Source of the DNA: Actinomycetes bacterium
GTDB taxonomy: Bacteria; Actinomycetota; Acidimicrobiia; Acidimicrobiales; JAMCQF01
NCBI GenBank assembly: GCA_021851885.1
Contig: JAJZBS010000003.1
Location: 1 to 54,922 of the forward strand
Direction: 5' to 3'
Length of the DNA stretch: 54,922 bases
Below, in pieces: positions 41,768 to 49,479 of this stretch. The position numbers and the translations under genes are program-made. Position 1 is the first letter of the stretch; the number at the start of each line of letters is the position of its first letter. The notes beneath the pieces were generated by a model. It was not told the DNA's origin and did not search any database. It saw only the letters and a list, made by a program, of their open reading frames with translations.

Positions 41768-42559
41768 GTACGCCACCATAGCGCATTGTCAATATTTAAC
41801 GGGACGCCCCTTCGCGCCTGAACTGAAGTGAGCACCGGTGACGGGGTCCACGAAGACATCGACCGGAACCCGATGTCCACCTCCGATGGATCGGGGCCCG
41901 ACTCTCAACTACGTGGATCAGTTTCCGGGCGGCCACCTCAGGTGGACCACTCATCGGGGCCCGCTCACCAGGCGCACGCGCGCTCGCCGACCACCTCGAT
42001 AACGCTCCGGGCGTGCCGGCCGACCTGGACCGTCACCCGTCGGGCAGCGCTAGGGGAAGAAGCTGGCGTGCAGCGGCGATCCAGTCAACCTGCTCGGTCC
42101 CCCCATCGAGCACTCGCCATCCGGGCAGTGCATCCGGCGCTTGTGTCAGGCCAGGTGCGTACCATGTCCATAGCCGGGAGCTCGACGAGGATGACCACGA
42201 CCCGGTCCTTCACTCGGGCGAGCAGGCCGAAGACAGAGCATCGAACGGGGTTCGGACCGACTCCGCGGGCACCGTCGCAACCTCGCCAAGCTCCAGCCCG
42301 AGGAACGTGACGTCCTCCAATCCCATCATCCAGTCCAGCGCGCGTAGCATCGGTGATCATGGCGTCCTTCGTCTGACGTCGTAGAACAATCTCAGACCGT
42401 TGTACGCCCGCTGATTCTTCGTGGACCCCGTCATCGACAATCCCCACCCCTCATCCGCGGAGAGCCGTCACACTCGCGGGAGTACATGGACAATTGCCCA
42501 TAGAGCCGACAATGAAAGGGCCGCGCCCCGCACTTCGGCCATGCAAGTACAGCGTCAGA
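41768..42559. other. Decayed region between mntA copy 2 and the low-GC gene
   Basis: No intact gene is seen in these 792 bases. On the minus strand near 42190-42340 two frames look like pieces of one broken gene (MGLEDVTFLGLELGEVATVP, then another frame with RVKDRVVVILVELPAM), but I do not recognise the family. GC falls toward the right end. Confidence 0.45.
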
Positions 42560-42916
42560 TCACTGACACACTCCGACTAACGCCTGATAAAGGGCGTCGC
42601 GTCGCCAGAGCGGTGGATTCAAATACAGCGTTTCACTATTTCGAGTCCTTACCTGGATAACCGGAGCAAATACAATCCATATTATCATTCGTATTCGGAC
42701 CGTGGCCTTCTCTACTTCTACAATGTGGCTAATTCTAATCGACCAGCCGGCCCTTCGGAACACCTTGCGAAATAGCCAGCTTGGCCTGAATTCGAGAACA
42801 TCGTGATGTACCCGTATGGACCCGCTTTCCGCCCTCGTGACTGCATATTTTCCCTTCCATGCTCCGCATCGCGTTTCAAATTCAGAAGGCTTCGTTTCAG
42901 GCTTCGATATATTCAT
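42560..42916 (-). CDS. Low-GC protein with PH-like pattern
   Basis: This 118-residue protein has a plausible ribosome site (AGGAA) before ATG 42916. Alternating strands (GSIRVHHDVLEFRPSWLF, WSIRISHIVEVEKATVRI) and a final helix (WRRDALYQALVGV) suggest a small PH/GRAM-like fold. No membrane segment is certain, although IRMIIWIVFAPVI is hydrophobic. GC is low compared with the neighbours, so transfer is likely. The function is unknown. Confidence 0.5.
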   Translation of the reverse strand: MNISKPETKPSEFETRCGAWKGKYAVTRAESGSIRVHHDVLEFRPSWLFRKVFRRAGWSIRISHIVEVEKATVRIRMIIWIVFAPVIQVRTRNSETLYLNPPLWRRDALYQALVGVCQ

Positions 42917-42984
42917 CTTGATTTTCCTACTCAGTCACCCGTCGAATCGCAGGCTGGCCCTCCCCCCGCCGACCGGACACGTTG

Positions 42985-43872
42985 CTATGCGGTCTGCAGT
43001 TCCTGGCGATGGTAGTGGAGCTCCCACTCGACCGGCGGAACGTAGCCGATGGTCGAGTGCAGCCTGACGGTGTTGTAGCGGTTGATCCACGCGGTGATGG
43101 CCGCGATGGCGTCGGATCTCGTCGCGAACCGGTAGCGATGGACGAGCTCTCGCTTGAGCGACGAGAAGAACGATTCGGCGGCGCTGTTGTCGAAGCACGT
43201 CGCCACCCGGCCTGCGGACTGGGTGACGCCGAGGAGCTCGCAGTGGGCCCAGTAGGAACCCGAGAGGTTTTGAGCGCCCCTGTCCGAGTGGAACGTCGCT
43301 CCGGCCCGGCAGCCGCGCAACTCGAGCGCCCGATCGATGGCGTCTTCGACGAGCTTCGAGCGCATGTGGTCGGCCATCGCCCAACCGGCGAGTCGCCGGC
43401 TCCCGAGGTCGAGGACGGTCGCCAGGTAGAGCCAGCCTTCTCCCGTGGGGACGTAGGTGATGTCGCCGCAGTAGCGCTTGTTCGGGGCACCAGGCGAGAA
43501 GTCCTGGCCGATGAGGTCCGGGAGCGGTGGGGCGAGGTCGTCCCGGATGGTCGTACGCACGCTCCGGCGGGGCGTGACCCCGACGATGCCGTACTCACGC
43601 ATCAGGCGCTCGACCCGCTTGTGGTTCGCACAGAAGCCGTGCCGGCGCAGCTCCGGGGTCATCCGCGGGGAACCGTAGGTGGCGTCCGACTCCGCGTGGA
43701 CGTCGACCATCTCGTTCACGAGGAGCGCCTCGTCCCACTCGGCCTCGGTGGGGGCCGTGGAGCGCTCCAGCCAGGCGTAGTACGCCGAGGTCGACACCTC
43801 GGCGGCCGCACATGCCGCTCGGACCGGGAACCCGTCGGCCTTCATGGCGGAGACGTGTCGGTAGCGGCTCAC
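42985..43872 (-). mobile_element. IS3-family transposase OrfB
   Basis: This 295-residue protein has the rve integrase core. The DDE residues are visible as D in YCGDITYVP, D in FHSDRGAQ and E in SAAESFFSSLK. An HTH_21-like N-terminal region (GVTPRRSVRT) precedes it. In intact elements it is made by frameshift from OrfA. Here OrfA is cut at its start, so autonomous transposition is doubtful. The right inverted repeat should lie near 42940-42985, but I could not define it. Confidence 0.9.
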
Positions 43873-43890
43873 CGATCCAAGTCCAACACT

Positions 43891-44118
43891 TCAGAACGCC
43901 ACACTTCGTTTGAGCAGGTCACGCTCCATCGTCAGCCGCTTCACCTCCCGCTTCAGCCTGGCGTTCTCCTCGCGCATCTCCGTGGTCGTGCCCTCGCGCT
44001 CGCCCCGGTCGATGCGTTCCTGGCGGACCCAGTTGCCGAGCGTCTGCTCGACGACACCGAGCTCCCTCGCGACGTCCGCAACACTCCGGTGCTGGTCAAC
44101 GACCAGGGTGTTGAGCGC
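43891..44118 (-). pseudogene. IS3-family OrfA, N-terminally truncated
   Basis: The last 75 codons of OrfA remain: part of the helix-turn-helix (SVADVARELGVVEQTLGNWV) and the leucine-zipper-like end (RLKREVKRLTMERDLLKRSV). The first residues are lost at a junction with an IS256 fragment near 44118-44130. The two pieces meet without an inverted repeat that I can see, so a deletion joined them. Confidence 0.85.
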
Positions 44119-44124
44119 CTCGCA

Positions 44125-44443
44125 GGATGACCACCGCGTAGAGGGCCTGGTCGATCCTCCGGCGGGGCTCCAAGAGGGACGGGAAGAACGAGCCGGCACG
44201 GAGCTTCGGGATGGCGAGCGCCACGTCACCGGCCTTGGTCGACAGCGTCTTCGGACGCGATCCGTTGCGGTGGGTCGCCCGGGTGTCAGAGCGCTCGTAG
44301 CGGCCGGCTCCGATCTTCTCGGCGGCCTCGGCCTCGATGAGCTGCTGGAGGGCCCACTGGGCGAGCTCACGGACGAGATCGATGCCGTCTCCGGCGCGGA
44401 GCGCATCGAGCAGCTCGGACAGGGCAGAATCGGACAGAGCCAT
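44125..44443 (-). pseudogene. IS256-family transposase, N-terminal fragment
   Basis: About 106 codons from MALSDSALSELLDALR to RRIDQALYAVV match the start of IS256/Mutator transposases, including EAAEKIGAGRYERSDTR and RNGSRPKTLSTKAGDV. The DDE catalytic part is missing, cut at the IS3 junction. Confidence 0.85.
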
Positions 44444-44593
44444 CGGTGTGATCTCCTCGTTGTGCACTTGGACGTACACACCGAGCATCACGCCGGTGGC
44501 TCACCTCATGGTGGACCGGCCCCGAAACCCCACCACGTGGGGGGACTCATACGGCGAGGGCAGAGTGGCCCAGCGGACGACCACGACACCACG

Positions 44594-44803
44594 TCAGGCC
44601 GAGATCCTGGCCGCCCTCGAGATCGCCGAGCCAGGCCGCTTCCTCGATTTCGAGCTTCCGACGCCCTCCGCGTAATCCCTGGTCACAGGCTCGCGTAGTA
44701 ACACGGCACTCGTGAGGTAGGCCGCTGGTTCGGCGTTCCGCTGTAGGTCGGCCAGGCTCAGTCCCGTCGGTTTCCCGATCAGGTGCGTATTCCGGCTCGC
44801 CAT
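44594..44803 (-). CDS. Short unrecognised frame downstream of the group II intron
   Basis: This 69-residue frame (MASRNTHLIGKPTGL, then LADLQRNAEPAAYLTSAVLL) starts just after the predicted 3' end of the group II intron, so it may be an interrupted exon or a gene into which the intron inserted. No family is recognised. The rest of 44444-44593 has no gene. Confidence 0.3.
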   Translation of the reverse strand: MASRNTHLIGKPTGLSLADLQRNAEPAAYLTSAVLLREPVTRDYAEGVGSSKSRKRPGSAISRAARISA

Positions 44804-44832
44804 GGTCGTCGCCTCCCCAGCAGCCCCCTATC

Positions 44833-44865
44833 GAACCGTGCATGCGGTTCTCCCGCACACGGCTC
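44833..44865 (-). ncRNA. Group II intron domain V
   Basis: The minus strand reads GAGCCGTGTGCGGGAGAACC then GCATGCACGGTTC. It forms the two-part stem with a GAGA-like tetraloop typical of domain V, including the AGC catalytic triad at its base. It lies 17 bp after the maturase stop, as expected. A domain VI and 3' splice site should follow within about 50 bases toward 44790. Domains I-III at the other end are missing. Confidence 0.8.
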
Positions 44866-44882
44866 TCCGACACCGTTCACCG

Positions 44883-46079
44883 TCAGGCATTCGCATTCCA
44901 GTAGCGCACCGTTCCCGTCAGCCGGTAGACCCCGAGCGTCGAGAGCCACCCGTAGGTGTAACGGGTAGTCCAGTTCCGGCCCGAGAGTCCGTGCTTGACG
45001 CTCGCCAGCTTGGCCAGGCGTTCGTGGACGTAGCCGTCGACGGCGCTGAATTTCCGCGACGAATTGCCGTAGCGGAAGTACGCCCCCCAGCCCCGCAACA
45101 CGGGGTTGAGTTCTTCGACAACGACGGCCAGCTCACGCCCGGCATAACCCCGTGGGGTCCGATCCCGGATCTTGGCCCTGATAGAGGCCATGGCCCGGTC
45201 CGAGGGCCACTTCTGCAAGTAGTAGCGGCCCTTGAACTTCGCGGACTCCCGCATGTGGAGATGGAAGCCCAGGAAGTCGAACCCCTCCTTTCCCTGGCGG
45301 AGGCACACGATCCTGGTCTTGTCGGGATGCAGGCGCAGCCCGAGCGGGGCCAGGGTCGCCGCCGCCAGATCCCGGGCCGCTTCGGCCCGTTCCTCGGTGG
45401 GGCACAAGACAACGAAGTCGTCGGCGTAACGCACCAGGATTCCCGCTCTCGATCCCGCCGCCCTCCACGCCCGATCGAGGACGTGGAGGGCGATGTTGGC
45501 GAGCAACGGCGAGACGGGTGAGCCCTGCGGGGTTCCCGACTCAGTGTCGGAGATGATCCCGCCCTCGAACACCCCTGCTCGCAGCCAACTGCGTAGCAGC
45601 TTCAACATCTGACGGTCGACTACCCGGCGCTCGACCTCGCCCATGAGGGCGTCGTGGTCGATCTCGTCGAAGCACGCCTTGATGTCGGCGTCGAGCACCC
45701 ACACCGCACCCTTGTTGGCCGCCTGGCGGATGGCTTCAAGGGCCTGGTGGGCGGAACGCTTCGGCCGGAAGCCGAAGCTCTGGGGCGAGAAGTCCGCCTC
45801 GAAGATGGGTTCGAGGACGATCTTCGCCGCCGCCATGACCACCCGGTCAGTGACCGTGGGGATGCCGAGCGGCCGGGTTTCCCCCGGCTTGCCCGGCTTC
45901 GGGATGCGGACCCGCCGCAATGGCTTCGGGCGATAGAACTTCTCCCGAATCTGGGTGGCGAGGCCGTCGAGGAACTGGCGCACTCCTTGTGCGCCACCGG
46001 CTTCGATGTCGGCGATGGACTCGCCGTCGACACCGGGGGCACCCTGGTTGATGGCCACGTCGACCACGGGACTAATCAA
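44883..46079 (-). pseudogene. ltrA: Group II intron reverse transcriptase/maturase, 5' truncated
   Basis: The 398-codon frame contains RT blocks RPLGIPTVTDRVV, DADIKACFDEIDH, GTPQGSPVSPLLANI, the catalytic YADD near 218, and the GIIM maturase domain (SIRAKIRDRTPRGYAGREL). The N-terminal 60-80 residues (RT0 and upstream) are absent. Coding similarity begins at VVDVAINQGAPGVDG, directly beside the half-palindrome ACGGGACTAAT at 46066-46076. The listed start is a TTG inside that motif and is not a real start. The intron was cut when the 46.1 kb junction formed. Confidence 0.88.
46066..46076. repeat. Half of the TTAGTCCCGT palindrome (46.1 kb)
   Basis: ACGGGACTAAT remains 31 bases left of the att core. 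The mirror half found at 40671 and 49350 is missing and replaced by the group II intron gene. Confidence 0.8.
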
Positions 46080-46107
46080 TCAGCCGGCGCATCAGCCGGC
46101 ATGGCCG

Positions 46108-46174
46108 CTGACCAGGAACTTTGCGAGTGGAGGTGAGCGGACTCGAACCGCCGACTTCTACGTTGCGAACGTAG
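46108..46174. repeat. 67-bp att core (3' part of tRNA-Ala), copy at 46.1 kb
   Basis: Identical to 40732-40798 and 49413-49479. The similarity between the 40.7 and 46.1 kb copies extends further, from about 30 bases left of the core to the arm motifs at 40919/46295, about 230 bp with few changes. This makes the two junctions the same kind of site. Confidence 0.9.
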
Positions 46175-46275
46175 GACGGGCACCCCCGGTGAGCTGGTCG
46201 AACATGCAAACGACCAGATCAGCGACTCCGTCGAGGTGCACCGAAGGGCAGCGACGGGCACCGTTGGGCACACAT

Positions 46276-46295
46276 TTAGTCCCGTTTAGTCCCGC
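46276..46295. repeat. Tandem TTAGTCCCGT arm motifs (46.3 kb)
   Basis: TTAGTCCCGT then TTAGTCCCGC in tandem, 101 bp right of the core, as at 40900-40919. Confidence 0.8.
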
Positions 46296-46359
46296 CGTAG
46301 CGTGTGGTCCTGTCGTCCACGCGAGGTGGAGACGAGCGCTCGGCCCGGTGGAACCTCGG

Positions 46360-46684
46360 TCAGTCGTCCCCGATGCTGGCAGCGAGGCGCCGCACGGCCC
46401 CCTCGAGGTCTGGGAGATCGCGGTCGACCGTGGCGCTGCCGCCGGTTCTTCCTCAGACGTGCGGCGATCTGGTTGCCCGATCGTGGCGGATGCACCGCCA
46501 GCTCCAGCTCCAACCCCGTTGCACTAACAACAAGTCGCTGCAACGTCGGAAGTGAAGGCTGGCGAGCACCGGATCCATAGGCGCTCACCACGCTCTGGGG
46601 CACACCGGCTCGCTGGGCCAGCTCGGCCTACGTCATCCCTACCCGCAGGCGGGCATCGCGCAGGATCGACCCAACGGTCTTCAC
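46360..46684 (-). pseudogene. Broken Xre-MntA/HepT module (copy 3)
   Basis: The remnant begins with VKTVGSILRDARLRVGMT, where a stop follows. It continues in the Xre domain (SVVSAYGSGARQPSLPTLQR) to LRKNRRQ and then jumps, near 46435, into the last part of hepT (DRDLPDLEGA in another frame). The whole nucleotidyltransferase domain and most of hepT are deleted. Similarity is closest to copy 1. It cannot make either protein. Confidence 0.85.
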
Positions 46685-46843
46685 ACACTCGCCGATAGCG
46701 GATCGTCGATGATCCCGACGCCTGAACCGGCCAGCTCCACCACCACGAGGCCCCACAGCGCACACGGCTGGCTCACCCCGGTCGAGTTCGCCTCGGCATG
46801 GACCGACCGACATCAACCAGTACTCGCATAGCGACTGGACCAG

Positions 46844-47516
46844 TCATCGGGGCCCGTGGACGGTCAGCGCCTTCGTGTCCCGGCCGACGGCTGCCCACAC
46901 CAGCCTGCCGGTGTCGTGGTCGACGACGACGGTCAGGTAGCGATGTCCTCGCTTGTAGCTGATCTCGTCGATGCCGATACGACGCACGTTGTCGAAGGGG
47001 TCGTGTGCTGCCCGGCCGTCAGCCACCACCCGGTCGATGATCGCCCCCACGCTCCGCCAGGCGATGCGCATGAGCTCACAGACGGTGGACTTCGACGTGT
47101 GGGTCACGAGCCAGGCCACCTGGTCGTCGAAGTCCCTCGTGTGGCCAGCCCCGTGCCGTGCCCAGGGAACCTGGGCAACGGTCGGTCCGTGTGCTGGGCA
47201 GGCAACCCGCGGCGCGTCTGCCTGGCAGAAGCACCGCAGCGTGCCGAGGTCGAGCGTGCGCCAGTTCCTCCGTCCTTCTCCCTGGTCGTAGCCGGGAGCA
47301 CGTCGCCCGCACCGCCCGCACCGGCGCTTGGTTGCCCGTCTCGGACGGACATGGACCACGATCGACTCGCAGTCCTCGTCGACCTCCACCGACTCGATCA
47401 CCGTCTGCCGGTCGACACATCAGGGTGTACGCCGAACGACACGCGGGCTTGACCGCCGACACCATACGTTGGCACCGAGCACGCCATCCTCCTCGCCTCG
47501 TCTTCAGGACCGTCAA
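46844..47516 (-). pseudogene. ISL3-family transposase remnant (copy 2)
   Basis: The 185-codon frame from 47401 has the ISL3 zinc-finger part (KRRCGRCGRRAPGYD, with Cys pairs later in CFCQADAPRVACPAHGPT), the helix-turn-helix (SKSTVCELMRIAWRSVG) and the start of the DDE domain (RRIGIDEISYKRGHRYLTVV). It stops at TVHGPR, about 40% of full length. Upstream bases to 47516 match the 5' flank of the 34.4 kb remnant, so both come from the same IS type. Confidence 0.85.
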
Positions 47517-47586
47517 GCAGTCCGAAAACTAGGCAAGAGCTGGCGTTGCTCGCGTCTGGCCCTGGCCAGGAGACCCACGGATCAAG

Positions 47587-47596
47587 CAGGAGAGCC
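47587..47596. repeat. Possible ISL3 terminal inverted repeat
   Basis: Reading inward on the minus strand the sequence is GGCTCTCCTG, about 190 bp outside the transposase start. The same ten bases form both arms of the hairpin at 49303-49346. Calling it an IS end is an inference. Confidence 0.4.
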
Positions 47597-47598
47597 CC

Positions 47599-47913
47599 TT
47601 ATGGCTCCTCGGCACCCACTTCAGATTCATGCCGGAACCCTTCCGGCGGAATCGCCACCGCCCAATCGTTCCAGTGCTCGTCGAAATACACCACACCGTC
47701 TCCAACCAGGTTGTCCTGAGTTCCATCGGCTCGAGCGTCGTCACTCCAGACGTGAAGCGTGATGCCCTCCTTCAGAGCGATTCCAGAACGTTCCAGATCT
47801 CTCCGAGTACCCAGCGGGGTCAGTGAAACACGCAATAGGGGCTCCGGGTCACTCGTGCGGTAGCTCTTGTTCGGATCGACCCAAATTCGGTCGACAGCAC
47901 GCGTCTTCACCAT
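47599..47913 (-). CDS. Hypothetical protein in the island
   Basis: This 104-residue protein looks coding (MVKTRAVDRIWVDPNKSYRT, GITLHVWSDDARADGTQD, VVYFDEHWNDWAVAIPPEGF) with a ribosome site CAGGA upstream of ATG 47913. It is acidic and has no signal or membrane segment. I do not recognise a family. It lies next to another orphan gene in the same direction. Confidence 0.55.
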   Translation of the reverse strand: MVKTRAVDRIWVDPNKSYRTSDPEPLLRVSLTPLGTRRDLERSGIALKEGITLHVWSDDARADGTQDNLVGDGVVYFDEHWNDWAVAIPPEGFRHESEVGAEEP

Positions 47914-47968
47914 CTCACGGTCCTGGTAGAAGGTTCGGATTCGGGATTGATCGGCACTCTGAGTGCAG

Positions 47969-48307
47969 TCAGGTCCCGCCCACGCCGCCCAGGTAGAGCG
48001 GGCTCGGGTCCATGAAGTCGAGGGTGTCCTCGGCCACGGCTACGAGCCCTGCGTCAACCTCACCGCTCCAGCCAGAACCTCCAAGCCGGTAGAGCCGATC
48101 GCCTGCTTTCTCGATCGTCAGGCCCTCCATGAACGACGGGAGGTTGAGCCGGTGGACGTTCTTGAACAGCACGTCAATCCGTGTCGGTTCACCCTCTGCC
48201 TTCGGGCTTCTGAGCAGCAGCTGCGCGTGGCTGGTGGTGAACGCCCACATCTGAAACGACCTGGAACTGCTGAACTTCTCTGCCTCTTGGCGGGGCAACT
48301 CGGTCAT
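47969..48307 (-). CDS. Hypothetical protein in the island
   Basis: This 112-residue protein has alternating strands (FQMWAFTTSHAQLLLRSP, RIDVLFKNVHRLNLPSF, RLYRLGGSGWSGEVDAGLVAV), suggesting a small beta-rich fold as in immunity or carbohydrate-binding proteins. No family is recognised. It ends 55 bp before the start of the other hypothetical gene. No ribosome site is clear. Confidence 0.55.
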   Translation of the reverse strand: MTELPRQEAEKFSSSRSFQMWAFTTSHAQLLLRSPKAEGEPTRIDVLFKNVHRLNLPSFMEGLTIEKAGDRLYRLGGSGWSGEVDAGLVAVAEDTLDFMDPSPLYLGGVGGT

Positions 48308-48341
48308 GGGGCCATGATGCCCGAGAAGCGTCCTACTTGGG

Positions 48342-48401
48342 CGCCAACCATGCCGCGGCCAGCCCCAGGCCAGCCACCACGAGACTTACAGGCGATTCAC
48401 A
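48342..48401 (+). repeat. 60-bp repeat, inverted relative to 40366-40425
   Basis: This is the plus-strand partner of the repeat at 40.4 kb, differing at about three of 60 positions. It lies in the gap between two hypothetical genes. Confidence 0.75.
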
Positions 48402-48435
48402 CGCCGGTGTCGGCGAGGACGGTCACGGATCTGGG

Positions 48436-48687
48436 TCAGATGCCTTCGGCAAACTTGCGCTTGGCCAGCTCCGCTCGTGCCTTGTGGATGTCGAACGGTT
48501 CAGATCGCCCCGAGTCGCCACAGCCTATGAAGGCCTCCAGGGCGTCGTAGCCAGGACCGGAACCCGGCTTCGGGTAGCGAGCGGCCAGCGCCTCGACAGC
48601 AACCTCGTCGAGGCTCATGCGGCGCCGGGAGGCCTCGACCGCGAGGCGCTCGGCGATCTCATCAGGCACATGGACGATCGTCGACAC
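48436..48687 (-). CDS. VapB/RHH-type antitoxin-like protein, orphan
   Basis: This 83-residue protein starts STIVHVPDEIAERLAVEA and continues SRRRMSLDEVAVEALAARYP, the pattern of ribbon-helix-helix antitoxins. The C-terminal part (PFDIHKARAELAKRKFAEGI) would wrap a toxin. No PIN or other toxin gene follows. Only 128 bp lie between its stop and the next gene. It may act in trans or be a leftover. GTG 48687 is chosen over GTG 48693. Confidence 0.65.
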   Translation of the reverse strand: MSTIVHVPDEIAERLAVEASRRRMSLDEVAVEALAARYPKPGSGPGYDALEAFIGCGDSGRSEPFDIHKARAELAKRKFAEGI

Positions 48688-48852
48688 GCTCACAAGGCTA
48701 CGCCAACAGCCGTCCGGTCCCAGCACTCCGGCCGCTCACTGACTCCGATCATGACCGGGCTCACGGTCCTTCCAAACCAAACGTCACGTTACGAATCGCT
48801 CTTTGTCACACACCGTTGGCATCCGAGGCTGGCGAGGCCACGAACTGCGGGT

Positions 48853-49215
48853 TCAGCCGGTCACGGTGCCGGTGATCAACCGGCCTTCGGAGTCACAGCG
48901 GTGGTCGGTCTGGAGGCTCTCGTCGAGCGCCGTCTCAATGGCGGCCCGCAGCCTCCCGGTGCTGAGCGAGAGGCCGAGGACGTCGAAGGAAGCCTCGAAG
49001 CGCACCCGAGCCGGTGAGCACTCGTCGCCGGTGACGTGGATGCCAAAGGGAGGGTCGTAGCCGACTCCGGCGAGCCCGGTGATCTCCTCGTCCGAGAGGG
49101 CATGGGGGTCATCGGTCAGCTCCCTGTAGGCGACCGAGACGGCGACGAACAGCTCGGCGGCCCACTCACGAGCCTCCCGACCAGGAGCACGAGAGTTGCC
49201 AGGGCAGCTGGGCCG
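48853..49215 (-). CDS. Hypothetical protein, start unclear
   Basis: The C-terminal 110 residues look coding (EWAAELFVAVSVAYRELTDD, DEEITGLAGVGYDPPFGIHV, ARVRFEASFDVLGLSLSTGR). Upstream of about 49180 another frame looks better (CLKPENLAVEIAGPAALATL), so there may be a frameshift or a wrong start. No family is recognised. Confidence 0.4.
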   Translation of the reverse strand, partial: RPSCPGNSRAPGREAREWAAELFVAVSVAYRELTDDPHALSDEEITGLAGVGYDPPFGIHVTGDECSPARVRFEASFDVLGLSLSTGRLRAAIETALDESLQTDHRCDSEGRLITGTVTG

Positions 49216-49302
49216 GCGATCTCGACGGCGAGGTTCTCGGGCTTCAGACAACCGTCCGGGTAGCAGAGCGGAGGGGTTGCCCCGAAGCTTGTGGGAATTG
49301 AG

Positions 49303-49346
49303 GGCTCTCCTGACCCTGGTGTGGCGACTCGGCGGGCAGGAGAGCC
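49303..49346. repeat. 44-bp inverted repeat, IS-end-like
   Basis: GGCTCTCCTG and CAGGAGAGCC form a perfect 10-bp stem with a 24-base interior. The arms equal the possible ISL3 end at 47587-47596, and both face inward. A tiny IS relic or a transcription terminator are both possible. No target duplication is seen. Confidence 0.5.
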
Positions 49347-49349
49347 ACA

Positions 49350-49380
49350 ATTAGTCCCGTCGGGCTCCAACGGGACTAAT
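49350..49380. repeat. Inverted pair of TTAGTCCCGT next to the tRNA
   Basis: ATTAGTCCCGT and ACGGGACTAAT form an 11-bp inverted repeat with a 9-base middle, 32 bases from the core. Apart from one base in the middle it equals the palindrome at 40671-40700. Confidence 0.85.
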
Positions 49381-49412
49381 CAGCCAGACCGGCACATCAG
49401 CCGATCAGGCCC

Positions 49413-49479
49413 CTGACCAGGAACTTTGCGAGTGGAGGTGAGCGGACTCGAACCGCCGACTTCTACGTTGCGAACGTAG
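49413..49479. repeat. 67-bp att core inside the intact tRNA-Ala gene
   Basis: This copy includes the 3' part of the functional tRNA and 20 bp of its downstream flank. Right of 49479 the sequence is the tRNA 5' half, while the other copies diverge there. It is the expected attB-type site with the crossover in the anticodon stem-loop to 3' end interval. Confidence 0.9.

Noticed and set aside
42085-42447. Intact 120-residue gene
   Set aside because: Two overlapping frames each look partly coding, which fits a broken gene better than a real one.
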